NCBI GenBank assembly: GCA_963845975.1
Contig: CAWJUD010000001.1
Span: 1,674,001 to 1,738,000 of the forward strand
Length of the DNA: 64,000 nt
Direction: 5' to 3'
Source of the DNA: JBEKIK01 sp963845975
Lineage (GTDB): Bacteria > Planctomycetota > Planctomycetia > Pirellulales > Thermoguttaceae
Shown piece by piece: positions 33,766 to 42,364 of the stretch. A program made the position numbers and the translations under genes. Within the stretch, counting starts at the first letter, position 1; each line of letters begins with the position of its first letter. The notes below the pieces were generated by a model, which saw only the letters and a program-made list of their open reading frames with translations, searched no databases and was not told the DNA's origin.

Positions 33766-34043
33766 CTAAAGCCCACGGTGTAATCACTGGGGGCTAAATA
33801 AGTAATGAAAAATGTACAAGTTGGGGCCGGAGTTGTACACCCACCCCGGAAAACTCGGTATGTTAGGGCGACAGTTCATTTGCCGCCCTAACAAAATCCG
33901 GTTTTAGGATATGTTTACATTCTGCCGCCCTGCGGGCCGGCTGCCAAGATGGTAGTGGTGGAGCAAAGACAATCGAATTATACTAGAAGACAGTGGCCAA
34001 AATGCTAGCAGGGGCCAAAGTCCCCCTATTAGCACCATGGCCG
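33766..34043. repeat. Cluster of three stem-loops in a 400-base gene-free gap
   Basis: 33766-33799: TAAAGCCCACGGTG...CACTGGGGGCTAAAT (TAGCCC family). 33862-33892: GTTAGGGCG...CGCCCTAAC followed by AAAA. 34004-34033: GCTAGCAGGGG...CCCCCTATTAGC inside a wider GGCC dyad. No coding frame is convincing between 33733 and 34129. Confidence 0.6.
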
Positions 34044-34129
34044 GTTATAGCCTATTGTTTGTCAGCTTGATGTATAAAGATTGAATCCCAGACAAAAAAC
34101 CACATCGCTTGTGCCGGGGGATCGCTTTC

Positions 34130-34315
34130 ATGCCTAAAGCCTTGTGTATTTTCGGATTGGTTGTGGCTGGTTTGTTTTTGCTTATTTTCGGGCTGGATTT
34201 GACTATCGGATATCCTTTCAACGGGACCAACAAATTATTGATGGACATCCCCATGGTGCTTTGTTCAATCGCATTAGGCTTTTTGAGTTGGACAACTCTC
34301 CGGGAACAAATTTAA
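34130..34315 (+). CDS. Small two-helix membrane protein, planctomycete type
   Basis: A 61-residue protein with two membrane helices (LCIFGLVVAGLFLLIFGLDL and MVLCSIALGFLSWTTL) and the end FREQ-like (LREQI). Start ATG at 34130 with GGGGGA about eight bases upstream. Short proteins with the opening MPKALC and a LDLxIGxPF middle occur across planctomycetes as hypothetical proteins; that statement is from memory. It precedes the TPR gene by 50 bases and may be co-transcribed. Confidence 0.65.
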   Translation: MPKALCIFGLVVAGLFLLIFGLDLTIGYPFNGTNKLLMDIPMVLCSIALGFLSWTTLREQI

Positions 34316-34365
34316 CCCGCATTTAAGCCCGCGGCGATTTTGCTCGACATATAATTGGATTGGCT

Positions 34366-35820
34366 ATGGCGACTGAAGAATATCATGAAGTGCCCAAGAA
34401 AGGCGGCCGTGAACCGTTGACTCCGGCCAAACGCTCGCGCTTGCATCGGCTCTTCGAGGCCGCCCAAAAAAAGGCGTCCGGACTCAAGCCGAATTACGAT
34501 TATGCCGCTGATTTATACGGTCAATGCGTTTCGGGCGACCCGGCCAATATCGAATATGTAAAAGCCTATATCGAAAATCTACAGAAAAAGTATAACCATA
34601 ACCGCACCGGGGCCACACTGGCGCATTTTCAAAAACGGGGGGCGCGCAAAGCGGTGAAAAAGGCCCTGGCCGACCAGAATTGGGATGAAGTTATAAAAAA
34701 CGGCCTCAAAGTCCTCACCGTCAACCCCTGGGACATGCATGCATTAACGGCCATGGCCCAGGCCGCAAGGAAGTCGGGCGATTTCGAGTGCGAAATGTAC
34801 TATCTGAAAACCGCGCTGACGGCCAATCCCAAAGATCCGACCGTTAACCGGCTTTGCGCCATCGCCGCCGCCGAACGCCAGCTTCTCGACCAGGCCATTT
34901 ATTGCTGGCACCGCGTGGAAGAAGCCCATCCGGATGATGAAGAAGCCAAGCGGGCGATTTCCATGTTGCAGAGCGAGCGCATGAGAAAGGGCGGATTCAG
35001 CGTTCAGACCGAGGATGAAGAGCATACCTCAAAAACCCATGTCCAGGCCGTATATCAGCAACCGGAACAAAACGCCGAGAAGAAACTGCTTGGCGACATC
35101 GCCAAGGATCCCAAGCAACTTTCCCCTTATTACGAACTCGCGCAACTCTACACGCGCGAAGATCGTTTCGACAAGGCCGAGGAAATTCTGGCCCAAGCCT
35201 TCGAGGCGTCCAACGGCAATCCGGACGTCCTGGAAAGATGGGAAGATGCGCAACTCCGCTCCTTCCGGCATAGAATCATCAACACAACCGATGTTGAGAA
35301 AAAAAAGGCCCTGCAAGATGAATATTATCACAAGGAATTGGATTACTTTAAAAGACGTTGCGAAAGATATCCCCACAACGTCTTTTTCCGCTACGACTTG
35401 GGCCTTCGCTACATGTACACCAGGCAATACAACGAGGCGATTCGAGAACTGCAATTGTCCCGCAACGATCCCCGCCGTAAGGGGGTCAGCATTTTGGCCC
35501 TGGGCAAGTGTTTTCAACAAATCGAGCAGTTGCGCATGGCCTTGAATCATTTCATCCTGGCGGCGGACGAGATTCCCGAACGCGATATTAACAATAGAAA
35601 AGAGGCCCTGCGCCTGGCTGGAAAAGTCGCATTAACGTTAGGCGAGACCGACGTGGCCGAAAAACAACTCTCCATTTTGGCGGCAATGGATTTTTCTTAC
35701 AAAGATGTCGCGGCACTCCTGGACAAAGTCGCCGAAGTGCGTAAAAATCAGTTGGCTGCGGAAGAGAAATCCGACAAACCCGATTCGGAAGCCCCCCCGG
35801 AAGACGACCGCGGCGAGTAA
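34366..35820 (+). CDS. TPR-repeat protein
   Basis: A 484-residue soluble protein without a signal peptide. Helical repeats of the TPR type run through it (NPWDMHALTAMAQAARKSGD, YYLKTALTANPKDPTVNR, SPYYELAQLYTREDRFDKAE, FFRYDLGLRYMYTRQYNEA). A charged insert lies around residues 210-240. It is probably a cytoplasmic scaffold. The chosen start is the ATG at 34366; a TTG six bases earlier is also in frame. The partner is unknown. Confidence 0.75.
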   Translation: MATEEYHEVPKKGGREPLTPAKRSRLHRLFEAAQKKASGLKPNYDYAADLYGQCVSGDPANIEYVKAYIENLQKKYNHNRTGATLAHFQKRGARKAVKKALADQNWDEVIKNGLKVLTVNPWDMHALTAMAQAARKSGDFECEMYYLKTALTANPKDPTVNRLCAIAAAERQLLDQAIYCWHRVEEAHPDDEEAKRAISMLQSERMRKGGFSVQTEDEEHTSKTHVQAVYQQPEQNAEKKLLGDIAKDPKQLSPYYELAQLYTREDRFDKAEEILAQAFEASNGNPDVLERWEDAQLRSFRHRIINTTDVEKKKALQDEYYHKELDYFKRRCERYPHNVFFRYDLGLRYMYTRQYNEAIRELQLSRNDPRRKGVSILALGKCFQQIEQLRMALNHFILAADEIPERDINNRKEALRLAGKVALTLGETDVAEKQLSILAAMDFSYKDVAALLDKVAEVRKNQLAAEEKSDKPDSEAPPEDDRGE

Positions 35821-35846
35821 AGAACCGCCTCTTAATTAGCGCAGCC

Positions 35847-35864
35847 CCGGGTGTGTTCACCCGG
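35847..35864. repeat. CCGGGTG-TGTT-CACCCGG hairpin before rpsT
   Basis: A perfect 7-bp stem preceded by GCAGCC, a TAGCCC-family relative read on the other strand. It could end the TPR transcript, but no T-run follows. Confidence 0.5.
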
Positions 35865-35920
35865 TCTGAATATATCTAGTTTACCTTATTTCAACACACC
35901 TTCATCCTGCTTAATAAACT

Positions 35921-36190
35921 ATGCCAACCACAAAAAGCGCCCTAAAGCGGTTTCGTCAAAGCCAGGAAAAACGCGCAAGGAACCGTTCGGTAAAACGATC
36001 CATCCGAAGTCAATACCGCAAAGTTCTCGAGGTCCTGCAAGCCGGCGATGCCGATCAAGCGGAACAAGAATTCCGGGAGGCGGCCAAACAACTCGACCGC
36101 GCAGGCACGCGCCGCATCATTCATCCCAATGCCGCCGCCCGGACTAAGTCGCGCCTTTCGGCGAAAATCAAAAAATTAAAGAAAAAATAA
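35921..36190 (+). CDS. rpsT: 30S ribosomal protein S20
   Basis: An 89-residue basic helical protein of the small subunit that binds 16S rRNA. It shows MPTTKSALKRFRQSQEKRAR, a central acidic patch and the end IIHPNAAARTKSRLSAKIKK, a standard S20 pattern. It runs convergently into pyrK with no spacer: the two stop codons touch at 36190/36191. Confidence 0.95.
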   Translation: MPTTKSALKRFRQSQEKRARNRSVKRSIRSQYRKVLEVLQAGDADQAEQEFREAAKQLDRAGTRRIIHPNAAARTKSRLSAKIKKLKKK

Positions 36191-37054
36191 TCAATCGAAC
36201 TCCACGTCCGCGGCGTTGAACACGGGGCCTTCGACGCACGTGCGCCGATAATCCCAACCGCCCGCGGCATCGCGAATTTTCGCCGCGCAGCTAAAGCAAA
36301 TCCCCATGCCGCAGGCCATGGGGGTTTCCAGCGACACCTGGCAGGCTACGCCCAGATTCTCGGCGATCCTGGCCGTTGCCTTCAACATCGGCTCCGGGCC
36401 GCAGCACGCCATTCGGCAGGTATTCTCAGCGGTTTTCACTACCGCTTCGATCAACTCTGTAACCAGCCCGCGATGACCCAGCGAGCCGTCGTCGGTGCTG
36501 AGCCGGACTTCCACGCCCAGCCGTCGAAATTCTTCAACACCGGCCATATATTCCGCCGAACGCACGCCGTAGCAAAGCGTGACTTTTTTGGCCCGCGGAA
36601 CGCTGCGGGGCGGATCGCCGTAACAATGCAGTCCGAGATACTCCCGCGCTAAAGCCATAAACGGCGTTTGGCCGATGCCCCCGGCAACCATAATCAGATG
36701 TCCTGTTTCCTCGGCCGGAAAGCCGTTGCCCAAGGGTCCCCAGATTTCAAGGTTCGCTCCCGGCTTGAGCCCAGCCAGGCGCCGCGTCATTTTGCCCACG
36801 ACAAGATAAACGACATCCAATCCGTCCGGCTCTCCAGTGGCGCCGTCCACAACGTCGTATAAGGCCAAAGGCCGGCCCAATAGCGGATCATTGCACTCAG
36901 CCAGCCGAATCATGACGAACTGGCCCGGCAGGATCCTCCGCGCGATAGCCGGACATGAAAATCGGATGCGGTAAGTATCCCGCGCCAGCCGGATGTCCTC
37001 CGTCACCAGCGCGGCGCCATGCCATGCTTGATCGGCGTAGAAGGTATGATCCAT
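36191..37054 (-). CDS. pyrK: Dihydroorotate dehydrogenase electron transfer subunit
   Basis: A 287-residue FAD and [2Fe-2S] protein passing electrons from the type 1B dihydroorotate dehydrogenase PyrD to NAD. It has the FAD-binding RPLALYDV and the NAD-site MVAGGIGQTPFMALAREY. The C-terminal cluster ligands are CGMGICFSCAAK, then a Cys in RRTCVEGPVF. An in-frame TTG at 37066 overlaps the upstream stop, but the ATG at 37054 is preferred. No pyrD lies beside it. It is immediately downstream of the AT-rich HEPN pair. Confidence 0.9.
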   Translation of the reverse strand: MDHTFYADQAWHGAALVTEDIRLARDTYRIRFSCPAIARRILPGQFVMIRLAECNDPLLGRPLALYDVVDGATGEPDGLDVVYLVVGKMTRRLAGLKPGANLEIWGPLGNGFPAEETGHLIMVAGGIGQTPFMALAREYLGLHCYGDPPRSVPRAKKVTLCYGVRSAEYMAGVEEFRRLGVEVRLSTDDGSLGHRGLVTELIEAVVKTAENTCRMACCGPEPMLKATARIAENLGVACQVSLETPMACGMGICFSCAAKIRDAAGGWDYRRTCVEGPVFNAADVEFD

Positions 37055-37062
37055 TTGCTCAT

Positions 37063-37464
37063 TCAAGTATTAGTCTTCGGGATCGCATATAGATATGCCG
37101 CGTCGACGTAGGTATTACTAGAGGTGCTACCGGAAACCAATGGGTTTGTTCTCGTTTCATTCGGGGGATAATCTTTATTTAACGATTTAATAATCGCGTC
37201 TTCCGGGCTTACCAGTTGAATCCTTTGGGACCACAATGTCCATTTTGTACCTTGTTTACTTATTATGTCGTTAAGTTTTTTATATGCTGATAGTGGACCT
37301 TCTTCATCATAGAGTATAGACGCAATGACAAGACGCCATTCATCATATTTATCCGGCGAATATAACCATAAAGCATAATTAATGGGGAAATTGGAACCAG
37401 TTAAGAATGTGACTATTTCTTGTCCGGTTTTAATATCTGAATCTACCAGCGCTGTTTTATCCAC
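37063..37464 (-). CDS. Hypothetical partner overlapping the HEPN gene
   Basis: A 133-residue protein starting at a GTG inside the end of the HEPN gene (22-base overlap). Recognisable features are VDSDIKTGQEIV, ALWLYSPDKYDEWRLVIAS, DEEGPLSAYKKL and a C-terminal YVDAAYLYAI. No nucleotidyltransferase GSxxxG motif is visible, so it is not an MNT antitoxin of the usual kind. It is AT-rich compared with pyrK and rluB. The overlap with the HEPN gene implies coupled translation and a joint function, perhaps toxin-antitoxin or defence, but nothing in the sequence proves that. Confidence 0.6.
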   Translation of the reverse strand: MDKTALVDSDIKTGQEIVTFLTGSNFPINYALWLYSPDKYDEWRLVIASILYDEEGPLSAYKKLNDIISKQGTKWTLWSQRIQLVSPEDAIIKSLNKDYPPNETRTNPLVSGSTSSNTYVDAAYLYAIPKTNT

Positions 37465-37856
37465 TGCAGTACTCCTTTTTCCTCGTTTGCTATGGCTTGA
37501 TAAAGGGCACAAGCACTATTTTTTTGATGAAGCTCATAACGACTATCTTCGTTCCAATCCTTGACTACTGACCAGTAATTTTTAAAATCTGGATCTAATT
37601 CTATCGCTTTGTCGTGATCATTTTTCAAACCACTTACCCTAATAAGCTTAATCAAATCATGTGAATAACTATCATTTACAGTTGCTTGGTCCGGGAATTC
37701 ATATTTTTCTGTCTTCTTTGCTATACACGCCTTCAAAGCACACTCTATTACATAACCACATAAATAATACGCCCCATCATATTTTTCCGCATCCAACAAC
37801 ACTTTGGCTTCGTGTAATCTGAGTTCGGCAAGTTTTATAAAATCAGATCGATTCAT
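37443..37856 (-). CDS. HEPN-domain protein
   Basis: A 137-residue helical protein. KLAELRLHEAKVLLDAEKYD, then AYYLCGYVIECALKACIAKK, then SYSHDLIKLI give the HEPN fold pattern (four helices with a central polar HDL segment). The RNase motif RxxxxH of toxic HEPN proteins is not obvious: no Arg lies 4-6 residues before His in SYSH. It may be a non-catalytic or substrate-binding HEPN. It overlaps the downstream partner by 22 bases and is clearly AT-rich, indicating recent acquisition between rluB and pyrK. Confidence 0.7.
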   Translation of the reverse strand: MNRSDFIKLAELRLHEAKVLLDAEKYDGAYYLCGYVIECALKACIAKKTEKYEFPDQATVNDSYSHDLIKLIRVSGLKNDHDKAIELDPDFKNYWSVVKDWNEDSRYELHQKNSACALYQAIANEEKGVLQWIKQRW

Positions 37857-37961
37857 GCTACAAGTAACATCCCAAAGCTACACAAACAATTCACCTTTAC
37901 TCTCCCATATTATTTTACTACTTACTATTAATAGATTGCAAGCGTGGATAATAAACGCAAT

Positions 37962-38768
37962 TTATTTTTCTTTTGTCGCTTCCCACAATGCGGCGACTTC
38001 TTCCCTGGAAAGCGGGCGCGACGCCCCGGGCGGCAGGTTTCCCAGGCGGATCGGGCCCACGGCCGTGCGGATCAATCGCAGCACCTTATGGCCCAATCGC
38101 GCCAAAACGCGGCGTATCTCCCGGTTCTGACCCTCGCGGAGCACCAGCTCCAATACCGCGCTTCCCTTGTGATGCGATAGGATGTGGACGTCCTCGACCC
38201 GGGCCACGCCTTCGTCCAAATGCACGCCGCGGCGGAGCTTTAAAAGCACGTCGTGATCCGGCCGGCCCACTACTTGCACGCGATATGTTTTCCGCACTCC
38301 GTAGCGCGGGTGCGTCAGCCGGTTGGCCAGTTCCCCGTCGTTGGTGACCAAAATCAGCCCTTCGCTGTTGAGATCCAATCGGCCGATGGTAAACAGCCGC
38401 ACATGGCCGCCGGGCAAAAGGTCGATGACCCTCCGCCGGCCTGCCGGATCGCGGTTCGTGGAAAGCACCCCTGGCGGCTTGTGAACCGCGTAATAATGCA
38501 GCTTGGGCCTGGGCAGCATTTGACCGTCCACGCGGATTTCCTGCCTGCCCGGATCGACTCGGGCGCCCAACTCCGTTACCACGCGGCGATCCACTTCCAC
38601 TCGACCGGCGGTAATCAATTCTTCGCATTGGCGGCGGCTTCCCAATCCAGCCGCTGCCAAGACTTTTTGCAACCGCTGCGGGACGCCGTGGGCGGAAAAA
38701 CCGCGCAGCTTCTGGCGATTGGAGGACTTTTTCTTATGCGAATTTAAATTCGGCAGTCTGTCAGGCAT
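37962..38768 (-). CDS. rluB: Ribosomal large subunit pseudouridine synthase B family
   Basis: A 268-residue protein. It has an N-terminal S4 RNA-binding domain (RLQKVLAAAGLGSRRQCEELI), then the catalytic RsuA/RluB domain with the active Asp in GRLDLNSEGLILVTNDGEL and RKTYRVQV, and the end LIRTAVGPIRLGNLPPG. It makes pseudouridine in 23S rRNA, or possibly 16S (RsuA subfamily). Length and GC-rich composition fit the core genome, in contrast with the AT-rich gene on its downstream side. Confidence 0.88.
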   Translation of the reverse strand: MPDRLPNLNSHKKKSSNRQKLRGFSAHGVPQRLQKVLAAAGLGSRRQCEELITAGRVEVDRRVVTELGARVDPGRQEIRVDGQMLPRPKLHYYAVHKPPGVLSTNRDPAGRRRVIDLLPGGHVRLFTIGRLDLNSEGLILVTNDGELANRLTHPRYGVRKTYRVQVVGRPDHDVLLKLRRGVHLDEGVARVEDVHILSHHKGSAVLELVLREGQNREIRRVLARLGHKVLRLIRTAVGPIRLGNLPPGASRPLSREEVAALWEATKEK

Positions 38769-38877
38769 GATGATTCGCTCTTCCGCAAAAGTCCGGATTA
38801 AATCAGCGGCTCAAGCGATCTTACCCCATTTGCCCGTATTGCGACAGGTGAACGAAAACCATTAAATACAAATGGCT

Positions 38878-39147
38878 TCACATGCCGGGTTGTGGGCACT
38901 GATTGCCTATTTGCCAGCGGGCGCGAGCGGGTTCGGGAATCGGATTCTCATACTCCCGAGGCCGAACCCCGACCATGGCAGGCCCCATCTCGTTCTCCGG
39001 ATATGGATCAAAGCGAACGGCACGCTTCTGTTGGGCCTGGGCCGAGCCCGGGTGGGTCAAACTTGGCGGGGCCGTGCTTTGGCATCCGGCAAGGCCCAAA
39101 AAAATCAAAACCAAGAGGCCCAAGCTCGGAATCTTGTACATTTGCAC
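38878..39147 (-). CDS. Small planctomycete lipoprotein
   Basis: An 89-residue protein with a lipoprotein signal (LGLLVLIFLGLAGC, lipobox LAGC, Cys near residue 22). The mature part, rich in Pro and Arg, includes VRFDPYPENEMGP and PREYENPIPEPARARW. Similar short, conserved lipoproteins or secreted proteins with RxxEYxxPIPEP are frequent in planctomycetes. Function unknown. Confidence 0.65.
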   Translation of the reverse strand: MQMYKIPSLGLLVLIFLGLAGCQSTAPPSLTHPGSAQAQQKRAVRFDPYPENEMGPAMVGVRPREYENPIPEPARARWQIGNQCPQPGM

Positions 39148-39384
39148 TTCTCCTTGCCGGATAAAGGTGGGGGATTATACGCTTAGAAGCCCTGGACAAG
39201 AAGATTAAATCGTCCGAATTGCGTATATAGCTTAAATACAGGTGTTTTAAGCAGTTAGATCATTATAGTTGTCACGTTTTATCACGTCAAGTACCATCCT
39301 TTATCGTTATTTTGGTGACATTTTACTGACAAAGGAATTAAGGTAATAGCGGGGTTAGAACAAAGGAAGCTATAATTACCCACT

Positions 39385-40986
39385 ATGGCAAATACCCTCT
39401 ACTATGGTGACAACCTAGACGTTTTGCGCCGTTATGTGCAAGACGAATCGGTAGACCTGATTTATCTTGATCCGCCTTTCAAGAGCAATCAAGATTATAA
39501 CGTCTTGTTTCAAGAGCAAAACGGCAGTCAATCAGCCGCGCAGATTCAAGCCTTTGAGGATACTTGGCATTGGGATCAAGCAGCATCGGCAGCGTATGCG
39601 GAAGTTGTAGAGGCAGGTGGGCAAGTTTCTCTTGCTATGCAAGCCTTCCGCACTGTCTTGGGTGAAAGCGATATGTTGGCCTATCTGTCAATGATGGCCC
39701 CACGCTTAGTAGAGTTGCGGCGGGTCTTGAAACCGACCGGGAGCATTTACCTACATTGCGACCCGACCGCAAGCCATTATCTAAAAATGCTTATGGATGC
39801 TGTTTTTGGACCGGGGAATTTTCGTAATGAGATTGTTTGGCAACGATCTACAAGCAAAAGTCACGCATTTACCCGTTTCCCCTCCGCTCAAGATGTTTTG
39901 TTGTACTATGCCAAAGGCGATTCTCCTTTATGGAATCCTTCCTACCTACCACACAGGGAGGAGTATATTAAGAGTCATTATAGCAATATCGAAGAAGAAA
40001 CAGGACGCCGGTATACGCTTGGGGATTGCCTAAATCCGAACCCAAATCGACCAAACCTTACTTATGAATGGAATGGACTTGTGAGGGTTTGGCGATGGAC
40101 AAAAGATAAGATGCAAAAGTTTCACAATGAAGGGCGATTGGTTTATACCCGGTCAGGTATGCCCCGCTACAAAAGATATTTAGATGATATGCCGGGTACG
40201 CCTATAACTTCAGTATGGACTGACATTTTCCCAATAAATTCACAGGCTCAAGAACGATTAGGCTACCCAACACAAAAACCAGAAGCCTTACTTGAGCGAA
40301 TCATTAACGCAAGCAGCAATGAGGGCGATATAGTGCTTGATCCGTTTTGTGGTTGCGGTACCTCGATTGCTGCCGCCCAAAAACTTAATCGACATTGGAT
40401 TGGAATTGATATTACATATCTAGCAATTTCTCTGATAAAACACCGTTTGCATCATGCTTTTGGAAATATCGCTTATGAAGTAATCGGGGAACCTACTGCC
40501 GTAACCGATGCCCAAGAATTAGCGGCAACAGACCCCTATCAATTCCAATGGTGGGCATTGGGGCTTGTGAACGCTAGGCCAACAGACCAAAAGAAAGGGG
40601 CAGACAGAGGCATTGACGGTCGAATTTTCTTTCACGATGAAAGCGAATCGGCCAAAACAAAACATATTATAATTTCTGTGAAAGCAGGGCATACCGGACC
40701 CGCTCACGTCCGAGATTTGCGGGGAGTGGTGGATAGGGAGAAAGCAGCTATCGGATTACTCATTACAATGGAAGACCCCACGGCCCCAATGCGAAAAGAA
40801 TCAGCTAGCGCGGGATTTTATGATTCACCTTGGGGAACAAAACACCCGAAAATTCAGATTCTTACCGTGGGCGAATTGTTGGAAGGTAAGACGATTGATG
40901 CCCCGCCAAGCCGAGACATTCGCACATTTAAGAAGGCCCCACGGGCAAAACCCAAAGACCAACAAAACAAAATGTTTGATAAATAG
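39385..40986 (+). CDS. DNA N4/N6 methyltransferase fused to an Mrr-like nuclease domain
   Basis: A 533-residue protein. Residues 1-360 are a beta-class amino-methyltransferase: catalytic DPPF at 29-32 comes before the SAM motif DPFCGCGTS at 319-327, followed by GIDITYLAISLIKHRL. Residues about 395-505 read RGIDGRIFF (Asp411), then IIISVKAG (Ser431-x-Lys433) and HVRDLRGVVDREKAAIGLLI, the pattern of the Mrr/PD-(D/E)XK restriction fold. A DNA-modifying and DNA-cutting activity may thus sit in one chain, with the nuclease C-terminal. No separate specificity or helicase gene is near. It is more AT-rich than its neighbours and probably acquired. Target sequence unknown. Confidence 0.8.
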   Translation: MANTLYYGDNLDVLRRYVQDESVDLIYLDPPFKSNQDYNVLFQEQNGSQSAAQIQAFEDTWHWDQAASAAYAEVVEAGGQVSLAMQAFRTVLGESDMLAYLSMMAPRLVELRRVLKPTGSIYLHCDPTASHYLKMLMDAVFGPGNFRNEIVWQRSTSKSHAFTRFPSAQDVLLYYAKGDSPLWNPSYLPHREEYIKSHYSNIEEETGRRYTLGDCLNPNPNRPNLTYEWNGLVRVWRWTKDKMQKFHNEGRLVYTRSGMPRYKRYLDDMPGTPITSVWTDIFPINSQAQERLGYPTQKPEALLERIINASSNEGDIVLDPFCGCGTSIAAAQKLNRHWIGIDITYLAISLIKHRLHHAFGNIAYEVIGEPTAVTDAQELAATDPYQFQWWALGLVNARPTDQKKGADRGIDGRIFFHDESESAKTKHIIISVKAGHTGPAHVRDLRGVVDREKAAIGLLITMEDPTAPMRKESASAGFYDSPWGTKHPKIQILTVGELLEGKTIDAPPSRDIRTFKKAPRAKPKDQQNKMFDK

Positions 40987-41096
40987 ATAATCAAACAAAC
41001 GTAGCTAAGATAAATATGGCATTTTATGCTACTTGACAAGATAACGCCTTATCAAATAATTGTTGACGTGGGTAGCAAATAGTGGGGAATTTAACT

Positions 41097-41972
41097 ATGG
41101 ATAATAAGATTGTATTTCAGCATTACTTTGTTGCCTTCTTGGATTTAGTAGGCCAACGTGAAAGTTTGCGAAAGATGCTAAGTATCCCTACCACAAAAGC
41201 TGAAGAAACAGATTTCCTTGCATTAGCGAAACAAAGTTTTGGCAAAGTAATAGGTATACGGAAAGCATTTACGGATTTCTTGAATGAAGCGAAAAGACCT
41301 CAACTAGACCTCAGTTTACTTCCAAAAGAATTACATGCAATCGCGCTAGCAGCATTGGAAGTTGAATGCAATATGAACAGTTTTTCTGATTCTATAATAA
41401 TTACTGTGCCTCTGAGTGGAGATGATGAGCATTGCAAGGCTATACATGGTGTTGTATTGGCTCTATTGTCGATATGCGGATTAGCAACCTGGGCTTTTGC
41501 AGGCAAAACTGTACTGCGTGGGGGTGTTGATGTCGGAATAGGAACTAAAATTGATAATAATGAAGTTTATGGTGCGGCACTGACAAGGGCGTATTACTTG
41601 GAATCTGAAATAGCAGAATATCCCCGCTTTGTAGTCGGTACTGAATTGATGCAATTCCTTAATGTTGTTAGTAATCAAAATCCACAAACAAAATTAGGGG
41701 AAATTGCGAAGGAACAAGCAGGTGACTGCAAACGCATGATAATGCAAGATACTGATGATTGGTTTATGCTTGACTTCTTAAGCGAAGAAGTGAAAAAAAG
41801 TCTAGGAGAATCGTGCGAACTATTTTCATTAGGATATGATTTTATCTTAAGTGAATACCAAAAGTTTCAAAAAAACGGTAATGATAAACTTGCTCCGCGT
41901 TATTATCGACTGCTTCAGTATTATCTCGCGCGAAAAAAGATATGGGATTGTACAAACCAAAATAACCTATGA
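41097..41972 (+). CDS. Class III nucleotidyl cyclase-like protein
   Basis: A 291-residue, strongly AT-rich gene. The order FVAFLDLVG (Asp16), SFSDSIIITVP (Asp98), LRGGVDVGIG (from Arg141) and YGAALTRAYYLES (from Tyr158) mirrors the class III adenylate/guanylate cyclase fold. The two Asp residues would be the metal ligands. The transition-state Asn and Arg of classical cyclases (N-x3-R in the VNxAAR helix) are replaced by Thr and Tyr, so a pyrimidine cyclase (Pycsar-like), another activity or a non-catalytic role are all possible. ATG at 41097 with GGGGA upstream; a GTG at 41082 is also in frame. It follows the methyltransferase-nuclease gene by 110 bases and ends with a strong terminator. Confidence 0.5.
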   Translation: MDNKIVFQHYFVAFLDLVGQRESLRKMLSIPTTKAEETDFLALAKQSFGKVIGIRKAFTDFLNEAKRPQLDLSLLPKELHAIALAALEVECNMNSFSDSIIITVPLSGDDEHCKAIHGVVLALLSICGLATWAFAGKTVLRGGVDVGIGTKIDNNEVYGAALTRAYYLESEIAEYPRFVVGTELMQFLNVVSNQNPQTKLGEIAKEQAGDCKRMIMQDTDDWFMLDFLSEEVKKSLGESCELFSLGYDFILSEYQKFQKNGNDKLAPRYYRLLQYYLARKKIWDCTNQNNL

Positions 41973-42025
41973 AAATTAGTTATGGCTTGCTTGACAAGTG
42001 ATAAATCATAGTAGAAAATCGACAT

Positions 42026-42088
42026 TGTGGACGATCAAAAGTCCACAATTTTCTGCCCGCTAGTCCCTGCCCCCTAGCGGGCGTTTTT
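42026..42088 (+). terminator. Intrinsic terminator after the cyclase-like gene
   Basis: A first stem-loop TGTGGAC...GTCCACA (42026-42047) is followed by GCCCGCTAG...CTAGCGGGC (42055-42082) and GTTTTT. The second is a textbook Rho-independent terminator. It closes the AT-rich methyltransferase/cyclase unit on its right side. Confidence 0.85.
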
Positions 42089-42364
42089 ATTAGGCAGAGT
42101 CTTTTAACTTACCGGGAGGGTGTCTTTCGCCTTCCCTCTTTTATGCGCTGCCCTGGACCCTCAGACCGTGGACCGACCGCCCACGCGGCCGATGCCGGAT
42201 CACTCTGCCGACGCCCGCCCTGGACATGCGTTGCGACTATGGCAATTTACTTATACTACCATAGATGTGTATAAGATATATTGTCATAAGTCTATATGGT
42301 ATATAGAGTTATAATATACAACGGATTTGCACGTCTTGCCGGTTTTTAGAAAAAAACGGAAAAA
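42089..42364. other. Gene-free gap before the convergent REC-GGDEF gene
   Basis: A GC-rich patch (42160-42240) switches to very AT-rich DNA (42240-42310, tandem TATA-type steps). A 64-codon frame here has no protein-like features. I see no gene, and this may be the edge of acquired DNA. Confidence 0.4.

Noticed and set aside
42120..42314. A 64-codon frame in the gap after the cyclase-like gene
   Set aside because: There is an abrupt composition change within the frame and no ribosome binding site or motif.
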